From Oopsacas minuta (lineage: Eukaryota; Porifera; Hexactinellida; Lyssacinosida; Leucopsacidae), in the NCBI GenBank assembly GCA_024704765.1, contig JAKMXF010000328.1, forward strand, positions 119,864 through 183,863: 64,000 nucleotides of DNA, written 5' to 3'. This document shows positions 23,317 to 34,881 of this stretch, piece by piece. The notes below the pieces were generated by a model, which saw only the letters and a program-made list of their open reading frames with translations, was not told where the DNA came from and did not search any database. Numbering within the stretch: position 1 is the first letter of the stretch; every line of letters begins with the position of its first letter. The position numbers and the translations under genes were made by a program.

Positions 23317-24666
23317 CAGGGTGTATAATGATTGATGCCCTCTAATACAAGAATATTTATTAATGAAATGGGTTAAGAATATATAATAATTCATTTGCCT
23401 ATATATCCCCCCTTTAGTTTGATACATTTTTTGATGCGTTTGGGCATTCCTCTATACATTTTGTCCAAAATTTCCGGTTGGATTTGGGACTAAGCTAATT
23501 TTACCTTCCTGATCAGAATTTCTGTATTTGTTGAAGGTGCCATTGTATCTACCTCAGTTTGGAGAATTGACCAGAGGTTCACTATTGGATTTAGATCCGG
23601 TGAGTTTCCTGGCCAAATACCTTTAGCCCAAAAGCCTTTCAGGTTGCTCTTACACCATTCTTGGGAAATTTTTGCTTGATGCGCAGGTGCACCATCCTGT
23701 TGAAAGATGGATTTGGACATCTCTGGCAGCATAGCTATGCTTAAAACATTACCAGTTTTTCGCTTTCTTCGCATTGCAGAAAGGAGGGAATTCTTCAAAA
23801 TTTCTTCTGCATAGTATCCTGCTGTTATGGTTTGTCTTTTGGGAACAATATGTAATTCTGAGAGTGCACAGTAAGACATCATGCCCCACACATATATTTT
23901 GCTCGGAAATTTGACCCTCTTGACTGGTGGAATTTGTGAAGTATCTTTAGCCCAGATACGATCGTTTTGCCGATTCGGAGGGTGCAAAATTTCAAATGGA
24001 AATTCGTCAGAAAATAGGACACGTTTCCAGTCTTCAAGATTCCAATTTCTCCGTTCTTTACAGAAATTCAGCCTGGCCGCAAGCTGTTTTTCGTTCAGCA
24101 GCGGGTGTCGTTGTCGCTTATAGGGTTTAACTTGAAGGGTCTTCCTTAAATAATTATAAACCGTGCCATGAGTGATAGGAAATCCACTAGCAGTTATTCT
24201 CTTGGCTAGCTTTCGAGTGGATTGGTTTCTTTTACTTATTGATTTAGCCAAAATTATATTCACAACTCTAGGGATGGATGATTTTGGTCCACGGCCTCCT
24301 ATATTCTGAAGGGATTCCCCTTTCTTGTACCGACTCCACCAACGTCTGATTGTGCTAATATCTGGCCCTATTAACTTAGCGCATTTTCTTTGCGTAAATC
24401 CTGCTTCTAACATCCCAATAGCTCGATTTCGAGAAGATAGAGGATGCTCTTTGACCATATTTAATAGACTAATTTTCAAGAAAAAAGCAAATTTTAATTT
24501 TCGTATAAATATAGGCACGAGTTAGATGAAATAGTATTAAAGATTATGTGTATTGATAACTAAAAGGTAAGAGACTAAGATACATTAAACTAGATTCATT
24601 TTACTAGTGTAAATATAAAGGTTATTCTTAAATATGAATATAGCGCATCAATCATTATACACCCTG
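23317..24666 (-). mobile_element. Tc1/mariner-type transposon, second copy type
   Basis: The TIRs are CAGGGTGTATAATGATTGAT on the left and its inverted match on the right, essentially identical over about 22 bp. TA flanks lie at 23315-23316 and 24667-24668. The 1350-bp element carries one transposase on the minus strand. It is a relative of the 426-1770 element, with the same protein layout and length but different ends. Confidence 0.95.
23405..24458 (-). pseudogene. Tc1/mariner-type transposase, catalytic Glu replaced by Val
   Basis: The likely start is the ATG at 24458 (MVKEHPLSSRNRAIG). There is an N-terminal HTH (RKCAKLIGPDISTIRRWW), then the catalytic core with FSDEFPFEIL and FQQDGAPAHQA. 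The third acidic site reads SPDLNPIVNLW, where relatives have PIENLW: GTG in place of GAG. A Trp codon is TAG at about 23490, truncating the last ~35 residues, and an extra G in a G-run near 23407-23415 alters the final codons. The rest is open. The copy is inactive for two independent reasons although its ends are nearly perfect. Confidence 0.92.
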
Positions 24667-24668
24667 TA

Positions 24669-27638
24669 TGTTTTTCTGAGTTTAATTTCGGTTATGAAGG
24701 TTAGTGAATATTTATCCCCAGGTTCTCATAGAATCTATGCAATGAATCAATCTAAATACTGTGACCGTATTCAATATAATATGTAACCACTAAGTTTGGA
24801 CTACGCTATTTGAGGAAATTACTGCCGTGAGCTTTTTACTGGCTCTATTACTTGTACCATGGATATTCTTACTCTGTTAGGAAATACTTCCCTTACATAG
24901 CACATTTTCAAACTTTAATCTTCAATTAAATATTTAGCACACGTGCACACAACACTTAGTTCTGTTCAAATTTATGACATTGTACTTTCAAGGGCTTCTA
25001 TCTGACTTGTCAGTGATTACATATTTATCATTTAGGTGGATAACACTTGATTTTACACTCTTAGATAATTAATTCGATAATCTCATTGAATTCAGCATAT
25101 CTTCCTACCTAGAAATACGTAATTCCATTCTGAATGAACAAATGTATTGGTTGTTAGGGTAACGAATGTCATGTCAGCATGGTTATATTATCGAATTATT
25201 CTGGCTTTATCAAAATTGTTCAACTTTCATTGTTGTATTCCAGTAACTGTAACTTAGAGTTAGGCATTTCTATTACGGATTGCTAAAACACGTATATTGA
25301 TGTATCAAATTTACATTTTATACTCGATCATATTCGTTTTTTCTACTCTGCAACCATATACTTGGTGACCAATGTGCAATATGATTTTTTCGCCCTTCGC
25401 AAGTTATTTGATGCTGAATTTTGTTGTGGGTTTTGAAACAATTTTTAAGAATACATTCAATTAATTAAATGGTTTAGCCCCGCGTATAAGTGGGCAAAAA
25501 GTGACTTTATCACTTACTTATGTCTGAGAATCTCAAAATATCTTAAATTATACATTTCCTAAATCTATTCGTATCTTCAATAATACCAAGAAATTCAGGG
25601 CTAGGCGACATATATTAACTAAACATTTGTTTTTAATATCTTCTTTTTAGTTTTTTTCACTGATAGTAGATGATCTAGACTAATTAATTTATTATGAAAG
25701 ATATTACATCGATTAATTACACCAAATAATGTGAAATATCTCTCAACACAAGTGATTAAGTCTAGATTGGAATTGATAGTTTGTTGATAAGTGATCGTTA
25801 TAGTTTTTTTGAGATCCTGCAATAGATTAAGTTGAGAGGTCACACTGGAAACTAGAAATTTTCAAAAATTCCTCCTTGTCTGATAGTATATTTTTAATTC
25901 ATGTGCTGTTAGTATCAACTAATTATTATCCTTCTACAAATTTATCACAAATCACGCCAAAAATGTGTTAGATACAACTGTACATATATTTAATGTTTCC
26001 AATCAATTTTACCATCGAATTACTATAAATGAAAACTTCGCCTCTGTGCCTAGTATCTACATACCGATTTCCGCTTAACTGCCCATTTTGCTCACTACGT
26101 GATTCTTCTCATATTGATGTATAAATAATGAAGAATTTATTGGTATTCTTTTATAGCAACATATCTTGCTATATAGGTATATATTTAAGAATATATGTGG
26201 CTGGGGTAAAATCTCTTAATTATTGAAATTTAGTAGCAATAATTAATTCACAGTATTATAGTAAAATTGATATCAAATTCTATCACAACACGATTAACCT
26301 GTATATAATACATAAATGGCAGTGGTTAAATTTGAAATGTCCTAAAGTTTAAACACAGCTAATAATTGTGTATTAAATATTCAATTCAAGATCAAAGAGT
26401 GGAAATTATACTATGTAGGGTAGTAATTTCCTCTAAAATTACGAATTTCATGGTATCAGATATAAACTGGTAAGATCTCATGGCAGCACTTTCCTCACAT
26501 CACCGTACTAAGGTCAAACTTAAATCTTGATTTTGATTTTACGCCGTCCTCACAACGAGCTATCGTATTTCCCTAAAATCCGCCGGAGCTTGACTAACCG
26601 CCGGGGCTAGAAAGTAGTTCCATAACATGTGAATAAATTTAATTATCACTCCGAAAAATATTATTGTCGCCACATTTGGTCATGCTACAAATTAGGATAA
26701 TTAATTTCCTAAATTCTTTTGCATTCTCGAAAATTTATTATTGAATGAAAAAATTGTATCAAAAGAATAAGCGCCATGGCGCTTACCCAGGAAAATACTA
26801 TAAGTTCGAACGCAGCTAAGTTTTGACATGCATACCAACTTTTACTGTTAATATTGATAAAACCTTGCCTACTATACATAATGGCTTACAGTATCTCTTA
26901 AATATTGGATTAGAGATAGCTTAGCTGATATAACTAATAATAAATGATTTTTATATTGCTGCAAAGCAACGGGCTTTATGCCTAAATAGAGTTGTACATT
27001 TTTTACATCCACCTCTCAATATTATACAATTTCGATATTATCCAAATTTGACAAGCAATTTATTTATATATTTTAGTGGTGATATTAATAGGCCGTGGTC
27101 CAATGTTGTTTTAATCAATTCCTTATATCCTGAAACCCTAAAAAGTATGTTTGTTACGATTGCAACGAATGTTATTTTGTCTTAAAAATAGAAAAACTAA
27201 ATCAGCTTTCTATTTTAACGAAGTCGGTGACATCCACGACCGTGTATTATGTAAGTCATGACGTGCTCTATTTATCTCTTAAAACATTTCAGGAATGTGA
27301 TAAAAATTGTGCCTCGTCAGCTTTTAATTTGAAAGTATTCCATCATTCGCTAACTTGTATAACTTTAATTATTGCACTTCCATTTATTATTATTTGAGAT
27401 GATCTATAAAATACTTTTTTTTCATTATACATAATTGGCACTTACTTGAGCTACAGTAAAGACCATAGGTTATATTTTCATCCAATTATACCTCGATAAG
27501 ATTGATTTTTATTCTTTATCATAGACAATTTATTCTACATACCCGACTTCTCAACCCTTGTAAACGATTTTGATATGATAGCTCTTTTCCTTATTGTATA
27601 ATATTCAATATAGCCATATAAGTTATATTCACGATTAC
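24669..27638. other. AT-rich intron sequence, no gene recognised
   Basis: There is no supported coding sequence over about 3 kb. The notable item is a perfect 18-bp palindrome, TAAGCGCCATGGCGCTTA, at 26768-26785. Two similar GC motifs, CCGCCGGAGC and CCGCCGGGGC, lie near 26580-26605. Confidence 0.4.
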
Positions 27639-27640
27639 TA

Positions 27641-28690
27641 GGGCGTTCAATAAGTCTTGCGGGTGATGTCATAGAAAGGGTACAAACACTATACGCACTA
27701 ATTCACTACATTATTTATTCAAAGTAATCCCCTCCTGCAGATACACAAAGTTTTAACCTTTCCACCCACTTGTAAAACACATTTCTGTACTCTTCTTCGC
27801 GGATGGATTTGAAGTACTGGCACAAGCCCGTTCAGAGTGCATGTAATGTGTTCAAATCTTTTCCTTGAAGATAGATTTTAAGCTCGGAAACAGCCAAAAA
27901 TCACAAGGAGCTATGTCAGGCGAGTATGGTGGATGAGGAAGTAATTCTAACCCCTCTACATCCAAGAAACTTTTGGTTAGCTTGGCTGTATGGGAGCTGG
28001 CGTTATCAATTTAAATCTTCATTCCTTTAGTTCAGGTTTTTGTGCGGTACTTTTCTATATTTTTTATCTAGTTTGAAAGCACTTGCTCTGTAAAGAAAGT
28101 AGCAGTCACAGCCTTGCCACTATCACAAGTTAACTGCAGGACATTTTCATGACTACTGAAGAAGATGGTATACATAATCTTAGGTTTTCTGAGTCGGCCT
28201 AGGAATTTTCGCCGATTGTTCCTCGCCCCTCACCCATGATCGCTTCTTATACTTGCTATACGGTGTTGAATAGTACGCCCACGTCTTGCCCCCAGTAATA
28301 ATCTCTGTTAGGCATCTAGAATCGCAGTTCTCATAGGTTTCCAAGAGTTTCTTGGCAATATTCAGTCGTGCCAACCTTTGATTCTCACTGAGCTTATGCG
28401 GGACCCATTTCGCACAAATCGTTCGGTTGCCAAGCACAGTCATCAGAATTGTATGAATAGCTCCCGATGAAATCTCCACGCTTTGTTCTAACTGATTAAT
28501 AATAATTCACTTGTCATCCATGACCGTACTTTCAATGAGTGCGATAATCTCTGAAGTGGTGGCAGATACCGGTATTTCAGCTCGAGGTAAATTTGCGACA
28601 TCAGCATCACCAGACCTAAAAACGGGCAGCCCATCGCTCTACAGTAGATCTGGAAGGTCAATCCACGCACAATATCTCCAGTAACTCGCT
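27641..28690 (-). mobile_element. Mariner (DD34D), 5'-truncated and decayed
   Basis: One terminal repeat, GGGCGTTCAATAAGTCTTGC, follows TA at 27639-27640. The opposite end is missing, so the boundary near 28690 is only where similarity fades. The minus-strand transposase is present from about the second HTH helix onward. Pieces include SATTSEIIALIESTVMDDK (about 28510-28590), IHTILMTVLGNRTICAKWVP, LTEIITGGKTWAYYSTP (28180-28479), and the C-terminal core near 27870-28020 with DNASSHTAKLTKSFL and PPYSPDIAPCDFWLF. Several frameshifts and stops interrupt it. In the first catalytic motif, relatives have GDETW where this copy has GGKTW. Confidence 0.85.
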
Positions 28691-30327
28691 ACGATCTGTA
28701 CGTGCTGGATCTTAAGTTTTGTGCGAAGCTCTATGTCTACCCTAACTCTAAAGTGGCCAACATTTGTATTCCAATTTTTTGATACCTATCTACCCTGCCT
28801 GGAGCAAACTATTCATGATTTTTAGTTTATCACATGTCTCATTTGCATTCTACGCATTTGAAACCTCAGCATCAAAGACTTCATATTTGAATACTTGATG
28901 TAAATGGTGAAATTTTAGCTCATGACACATTCTGCCACTTGATACCATTTACAACCATTATACATATAGTGATGGGTTTCATTAAGTAACAAAGGATTGA
29001 ATAATTTGAAATTGTTAGTATATTTCATAGAAATCTTAGAAACTCATTTGTCAGAATACGTAGATTACGAATTGATACGTAATAGCCTTTGAATTATAAT
29101 ATTTACTGTATTGACATCAGTAGATTTTCAACCAAAATTTGCGATGTTATGGTTGAGAATTTACTGTCCTACAAATTTTAATGTATATATTCCACTAACA
29201 TATCCCTAGTCCCAAATCCACAAGTACTGTTAGGCAGTATGTATGTTGCCTATGGAATTGCAATTACCTGACTTTTGAGTATTTTGAAAAGTTATGCAAT
29301 TTACTTTGGATTACCAAAAAATGCACAGTAGAAATTGGGACTCACAATCGAAGATCCCTTTCCACTTCGCCGCTGGGATTCAATACCGGGATCCCGATTA
29401 TTTCAATTTCTGCTATAGTATAGCCACGTCGGAATGAAATATTATTTGCAGGCCCGTAGATTATGAAAATGTTTACAGATCAATTTGTGAACTTTTACCC
29501 TAATGTCGTCCTTGTACTTAGGCCTTGCCCTCTAGGCCCCGATTCTTACAGGGAACACTGGAAAACAATGACACCTAATTTAATACATTTCCCCCTTGTC
29601 CCAACGCAGCACATATTGTGGTACCAGTGTCCTAGTTGGAGGGGAAGTCAACAGTCCCCCACAATTTTTCATACCTCCAAGAAATTTTCCGCATCGTTTT
29701 TGGTTGCAACAACTTGTCCCTGATATATTTTGACTACCAACACTGGTCCTGATAGCGAAATGGTCCCGGACAAATTTTATTTAATATTTGAATACTATAT
29801 TTTGAAAGTCTATTATTTCAAATGCTGCATTCCGTTTATTATTTATATCAACCGAAATATTTGAATAGTTAATATTGAGCTAGTTTTACCAAGTTGATAT
29901 CAATATTCAGTATTCGATTGACCAAAATCGATTATTTAACAGTGTTCAGTGGTTGGTGAAAATATTAGTTGAAAAATTCTAAGCTCACTACTATATCAAA
30001 AATACTAAAAGGAAATTTACTGTATTGGTTAATGTAATAATAAGAGGTCGATGGAGGTATTGCTCGGGTTATATATTTTAAGTTGATCAGAAAATATTTC
30101 AGTTTGAATTCTGTATCAACTATATACAAGCCTTTAGCTCATCGCTTCACGGTGAACTCAGCGCAGTGCCTCGAGGTATCTATTATCTTCCAAATGGAAT
30201 GCCCTTGGAGTATTATAGTATAGATATATTTAGGACATTGTAATTCACCTATATAAGTATATGGTATATATATAATTGAATTATTTTGTAAGATCAACTC
30301 CCTTGTAGCCGTTGTGAGCCATATCTA
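28691..30327. other. Intron sequence with a GC-richer unassigned block
   Basis: The stretch 29460-29780 is richer in G and C than its surroundings (CCTTGCCCTCTAGGCCCCGA and several GTCC/GGAC words) and open on the + strand at 29463-29723, but no domain is recognised. A terminal fragment of the repeat-R family lies near 29203-29240. Confidence 0.35.
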
Positions 30328-31640
30328 CAGGGTTGGGCATAAGTTCTGCCACAATATTATAATCCAGCCAAAAATTATTCCATTAGTTATTTGTATCTGT
30401 CATTTAGCTCAAACTTTGTAATAATATATATTTTTCACTCTTTCCCTGAAATTTTATATTATCTTAGCCTTTTGAAGCGATAATTGGTCATGGAGCAAGA
30501 GAGGTCGAAAATCATTGAATTATTTCAAGCAGGAAAAAATCCTTCAGAAATCTTCAATCTTCTGAAATTCCCTAATAGCAGAAGGAAGTTCATTACTCGA
30601 ACTATTGAGCGATATGAAGTGACTGGCGGGATTACTGATAAACCAAGATCTGGCCGTCCACGGTCTGTAACGACACAAAGGCTTAAAAAAGTAGTACGTC
30701 AACGAATTCGCCGAAATCCCCGCCGGTCAATGAGCAAAGTGGCCAAAGAACTAAGAGTTTCACGTAGATCAATCGGACGAGTTGTTAAAAATGACTTGCA
30801 TATGCGCTCTTTCAAGAGAAAGAGAGTCCATCACATCACGACCCTAGTGAAGGCAAAAAGAGCATCGAGAAGCAAGGGACTTCTTAAGAGGCACGCGATC
30901 CATGGTCTCAATTCATTCCTGTTCTCAGATGAGAAATTATTCACCATTGAGGAAGCAACGAACCCTCAAAATGATCGCATTATCTCATCCTCAATTTCTT
31001 CTATCCCAGAAGAACTTCGATATGTCAGCCGTATACAAAAGCCACTTTCAGTCATGGTTTGGGCGGGAATATCATCAATTGGCCGGACACCACTCATATT
31101 CGTGCCTGCTGGCGTAAAAATCGACACCCGAACCTACCGTGAGCTTATTTTAGAACCTGTAATACAAGATCTCTCTAAAACTATGTTTTCTGGGAAACCT
31201 TTCGTGTTCCAACAAGATGGTGCTCCAGCCCACACATCGAATGCCACTCAGGCCTGGCTTCGAAGCAATAATCCAGATTTTATTCAAAAGGAAGAATGGC
31301 CACCATACAGCCCCGATTTAAATCCAATGGATTATTCTATCTGGTCCATTTTGGAAACGAGGGCATGTTTGAAGTCTCACACCAATATAGACTCTCTGAA
31401 AAAGTCTTTGTGTCGAGAATGGGAGAGAATACCCCAAGAAATACTCCGTGCCGCTGTAGAGGCCTTCCCTAAGAGACTAAAGGCTGTAATTGAAAGAAAA
31501 GGAGGATACATCGAATAATTAACGTATCTGCGAATCTATATACTATATTTAGTAGTACATACCGAATTTCAACATAATACAATATATCAATCGGAAAATA
31601 TAGTTATTTAAAAATGTGGCAGAACTTATGCCCAACCCTG
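30328..31640 (+). mobile_element. DD37D Tc1/mariner-type transposon, apparently intact
   Basis: The TIRs are identical over the first 26 bp (CAGGGTTGGGCATAAGTTCT...) at 30328 and inverted at 31640. TA flanks lie at 30326-30327 and 31641-31642. The 1313-bp element has one full-length uninterrupted transposase gene. Identical ends plus an open gene mark it as the youngest complete element in the window. Confidence 0.96.
30490..31518 (+). CDS. Transposase, DD37D, full length
   Basis: Predicted 342 residues from the ATG at 30490 (MEQERSKIIELFQAGKNPSE); an in-frame TTG six bases upstream is not a likely start. Domains in order: N-terminal HTH (IIELFQAGK...ITRTIERYEVTGG), the linker GRP motif (KPRSGRPRSVTTQR), a second HTH (RRSMSKVAKELRVSRRSIGR), and the DDE/D core. 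Catalytic aspartates are in FLFSDEKLFTIE, VFQQDGAPAHTSN and SPDLNPMDYSIWS, with 37 residues between the last two. The C-terminus is KRLKAVIERKGGYIE. It acts in the nucleus, cutting at the TIRs and inserting at TA. No stop or frameshift was found, and all key residues are present. Confidence 0.96.
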   Translation: MEQERSKIIELFQAGKNPSEIFNLLKFPNSRRKFITRTIERYEVTGGITDKPRSGRPRSVTTQRLKKVVRQRIRRNPRRSMSKVAKELRVSRRSIGRVVKNDLHMRSFKRKRVHHITTLVKAKRASRSKGLLKRHAIHGLNSFLFSDEKLFTIEEATNPQNDRIISSSISSIPEELRYVSRIQKPLSVMVWAGISSIGRTPLIFVPAGVKIDTRTYRELILEPVIQDLSKTMFSGKPFVFQQDGAPAHTSNATQAWLRSNNPDFIQKEEWPPYSPDLNPMDYSIWSILETRACLKSHTNIDSLKKSLCREWERIPQEILRAAVEAFPKRLKAVIERKGGYIE

Positions 31641-31659
31641 TACGTTAATTTTGAGATTG

Positions 31660-31865
31660 TGCTAATTTTCTTCCTTTATATTCATAAAAACATCGATAAA
31701 TTTACATATGAGAAACTTGAATTTGCGAAATTAGGATTCAGCATACTGTGATACCCCTGAGTGGCCGTTTAGAGCGAGCCTATACATATATTTTGAGGTC
31801 TTGCTAATTTGTTTACTTTGTATTCATAATGCGACAATATATTACATATCAACTGATAAATAAAC
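31660..31865. repeat. Tandem-type repeat T, interrupted array, left part
   Basis: Two units of roughly 140 bp share TTACTTTATATTCATAAAAA followed by an ATTCAGCATACT...CATTG/GAGTGG segment. The same unit resumes at 33185-33310, just after the mariner at ~31900-33174, and is repeated at 60205-60430. Confidence 0.65.
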
Positions 31866-31899
31866 GACAAAAAACAATAAATAATTAGACTTTTTTTCA

Positions 31900-33174
31900 T
31901 AATTAAAATAGCAAGCCTATACTTATCATAATTGATTATCAAATGTTTCGGTAAATTCCCCCTTTAACTTTATACATCGTTTCCATCGTTCTGGTAACTT
32001 TTCCAGCCCAGTGGTATAGAATTCTTTAGAGGGTCCAATTTTCCCACTGTTTTATTCATACTCCAGCAATTTGAAATCCTCAAATCTCTTCCTCGAAGAA
32101 GTCTCTTCATCTCTCCAAATAACCAGAGTCGCTGGGAGCCAGGTCTGGACTATACGGGGGATGAAGGAAGCATTCGAATCTTCAGTCGTCAAGTGCAGCC
32201 ATTGTTTTGGAGCTTACATGGGGCCTTGCGTTGTCATGTTGCAGCAATACGCCATGTGTCAGCTTGCCTCGCCTCTCACGTTTAATCGCTTGACGCAATT
32301 CTTTCAATTCGTCAACCTAATAATCACTGTTTATGGTTGTTTTCTCAGGTAACCAGTCGAGGTGTATAATTCCTTCCTTATCCCAAAATACTGTTGCCAT
32401 TCTCTTCCCTGCTGATTTTGCGCCCTTTACCTTGATGGGTAGAGGTTCATCACGTCTCTTCCACTGCTTCGATTGAGTTTTGCTCTCTGGTTCATAATAA
32501 TGGAACCAAGTTTCATCCCCCGTTATTGTACGATCCAAAAAGTCCTCCCCTGCCTTGTATCTTGAAAGTAATTCTTTGCTAACTCTGACCCTTTCGCATT
32601 TTTGTCCTTTTGAAAGTAGCTTGGGACCCAACACGCAGTTACCTTCGATATTTCCAGATCTTCAGTGATAATTGAGTGTAGTGTGGCTTTTGATATGTCT
32701 ACCTTCTCTTCTAACTCTCGCAGGGTTATTCGTCTGTCCTCGTCTAAAATTGTTTGGACCCTCTCGATATGACTGCGGGTTTTTGAGGAAGTCGGATGAC
32801 CTGGACCAGGGTCATCGTGGAGTTCCTCATCGCCATTATCAAAACGTTCGATCCATCTATATGAGGTGGCTTTCGAAGGACATTCATCACCCAAAATATC
32901 CTGCATTTCACGGAGAATCTATGAGCCAGTTTTTCCTTTTTCCACAGGTACCAAATTTTTTGTCGCTTTCCTTCTTTGCTATAATCCTTTAGTTGAAAAA
33001 AGTAGTCTATACAAATGAAACTTTATACTGAAAAATATGCTAGTAGAGTAAAGAGTATATTGTATCGAAAATAGACAATCAAGTTAGGCTTATAATTTGA
33101 AATTAGGCTTAGAGCTGTATTAACTAGAATATGAATTCGATACATTAGTCTCATTACTTATTGAACGACCCTTG
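31900..33174 (-). mobile_element. Mariner (DD34D), decayed, inserted in repeat T
   Basis: The right end (read inward) is CAAGGGTCGTTCAATAAGTA, followed outward by TA at 33175-33176. The left TIR is not recognisable, so the left boundary is approximate. The transposase is on the minus strand. HTH segments lie in the 32906-32523 frame (ECPSKATSYRWIERFDNG, DISKATLHSIITEDL). The core begins in the 32634-32317 frame (RTITGDETWFHYYEPES, STQSKQWKRRDEP-like, LDWLPEKTTINSDYY). The C-terminal core, near 32080-32240, has LLQHDNARPHVSSKTM and PPYSPDLAP followed by SD where CDFW is usual. Frameshifts and a stop are present. Confidence 0.87.
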
Positions 33175-33184
33175 TATATGTTCT

Positions 33185-33310
33185 TTACAATACCATAATC
33201 GGACTTAGCATACTCGATTACCTCAGTATGCCCATTGAAAGCATGTTTCTTTCACAATATTGAAATTTTTTACTTTATATTCATAAAAACAACAATAAAA
33301 TTCCGTATGA
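33185..33310. repeat. Repeat T, right part of the interrupted array
   Basis: Contains the CTTAGCATACTCGATTACC and TTACTTTATATTCATAAAAA landmarks shared with 31660-31865 and 60205-60430. Confidence 0.6.
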
Positions 33311-34439
33311 TTTGTTCGATCTATTTAGTGAAGTTTTATTGGATTCTATTTACTTCCTTGATAAACACCATATATACATAGTTATGCGACAATTCAAATT
33401 TACCATTAATCTTTCCTTGACAACGGACAAACAAACAAACACAAGTAAACGGACAGACAACAATTGAGATTTAATTAAATTGATCCTGAAAAATTGCACA
33501 CATAGACCCGTTGAATGGGATAATCCGAATTCTATGACCCGAAAAACTTTATTTTGTCAGACTATCACCTCTGGCTATCTAACACAATACAACAGAGTTT
33601 CGGGCCATATATTTCGAGTTATCCACATTCACACCATTTATTTTTGTGCATTTTAAGATTGTATCTCCAGGGCCGCAAATGAGTCCCTGTTAAACTCCCG
33701 CTGCCACCTTCTCACTATCGTTACCTATAGTGTTGAAAATATTTACCTTCTGTTGTGAGATTATTTCACAAATTTATCCCAGTGGATTATTGAAACTTAG
33801 AGTTTCACCAAATTTCCATTTTTAGAAAAGAAATGTTAAAGTGTATGTGAATATATATTATATACATAATATTACCCACACAAGGTAAGACGCCCCTTAA
33901 CAGTCGTCCTCGCAGCTCGCATAAGAGGCTGGCTGCCCCTCTATGTATAGTTACTATGCAATTTAAAGTGAAATATTTTCTGCCCAACTTTGAATAATTA
34001 CACCGTAATATATACCTCTATCTACATAAATACCCACACTTAATTTTTCTCTCAAATACAAACGATACTACTTTTAGCAATTAATATGTGAAAGAAAGCA
34101 ATCCTATTAATTAGCAGAGGTGGTCCATTTCGTAAAATCGAGTTTGAGAGCATAAATGTATATAACTAGACTAAATTTGTCGAGTTGTATCAACAAGGGG
34201 TGACTCGATAGAGTTTGGATAAGCTTTGAGAATGGCATGTTGACACATTACTGAGATCATCTTGTGTTGCTATGGAAATATATTCCAGAATTTGGTCATG
34301 TGACTACTTTACGGTGATTACGAAAATTATAATGATGTGATAGGACTTCAATCATGGAGTTTATTTCAATTTTACACCCTAAGGTGCTATCTGATGACTA
34401 CACACAGTATCTCAAAAGTAGATTCCCAAAAGTGGATTT
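33311..34439. other. AT-rich intron sequence
   Basis: No coding exon seen. A stretch GACAAACAAACAAACACAA near 33425 resembles one near 53900 and may mark another dispersed family. A small GC-richer patch lies at 33890-33950. Confidence 0.35.
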
Positions 34440-34760
34440 TTGTGGATTTGTGGTATGATATAGACAGAGGGGCATGATGGATTATGGATTTAATGGATTT
34501 GAAATTCATTAATTCCATAATCCCATTGATCCATTAATTTTTGATGGATAATGGTTTTCCAGATCATAAGTCCATGTATTTCCTATGGATTTGGATTTTA
34601 TTTATTCCAAAGAATCCATTAGATCCAGGATGTATATGGATTTTGTGGATTTTCATTGATTTCATATTCATATTCTTGTTCCCAATGATTATAGATTGGA
34701 TCTGGGTTCATGGTCGTGTGAGTAATGGATACGGATCGGATTTTGATTATCTTCTGGATT
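34440..34760. repeat. TGGATT-rich low-complexity stretch
   Basis: The words TGGATT, GGATTT and their complements AATCCA recur many times over about 320 bp on both strands, so the region can fold on itself in several registers. It may be the end of a transposon with subterminal repeats. The reading frame across it is a by-product of the repeat. Confidence 0.6.
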
Positions 34761-34881
34761 TATCTGGCATAGCATATAATCCTACACTCAACAGTATCAA
34801 ATATGTTTTTATACCAATATGTTCACGCTTTGGCATGTTCATTGACTCCCACAACTTAATTAATGGCCTTTTTGTCTGATC

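Noticed and set aside
29380-29445. tRNA-like words (GGTATTGAATCCC on the minus strand with a TGGCTATACTATAG upstream)
   Set aside because: No consistent cloverleaf or acceptor pairing could be built by eye.
27641-33174. Pairing the similar ends GGGCGTTCAATAAGT (27641) and the inverted GGGTCGTTCAATAAGT (33171) as one large element
   Set aside because: Two different mariner transposases are present, each next to one of these ends, and the DD37D element and repeat T lie between; two truncated or decayed mariners explain it better.
34541-34879. 112-codon frame rich in Trp, Ile and Phe
   Set aside because: Mostly a translation of the TGGATT-rich repeat.
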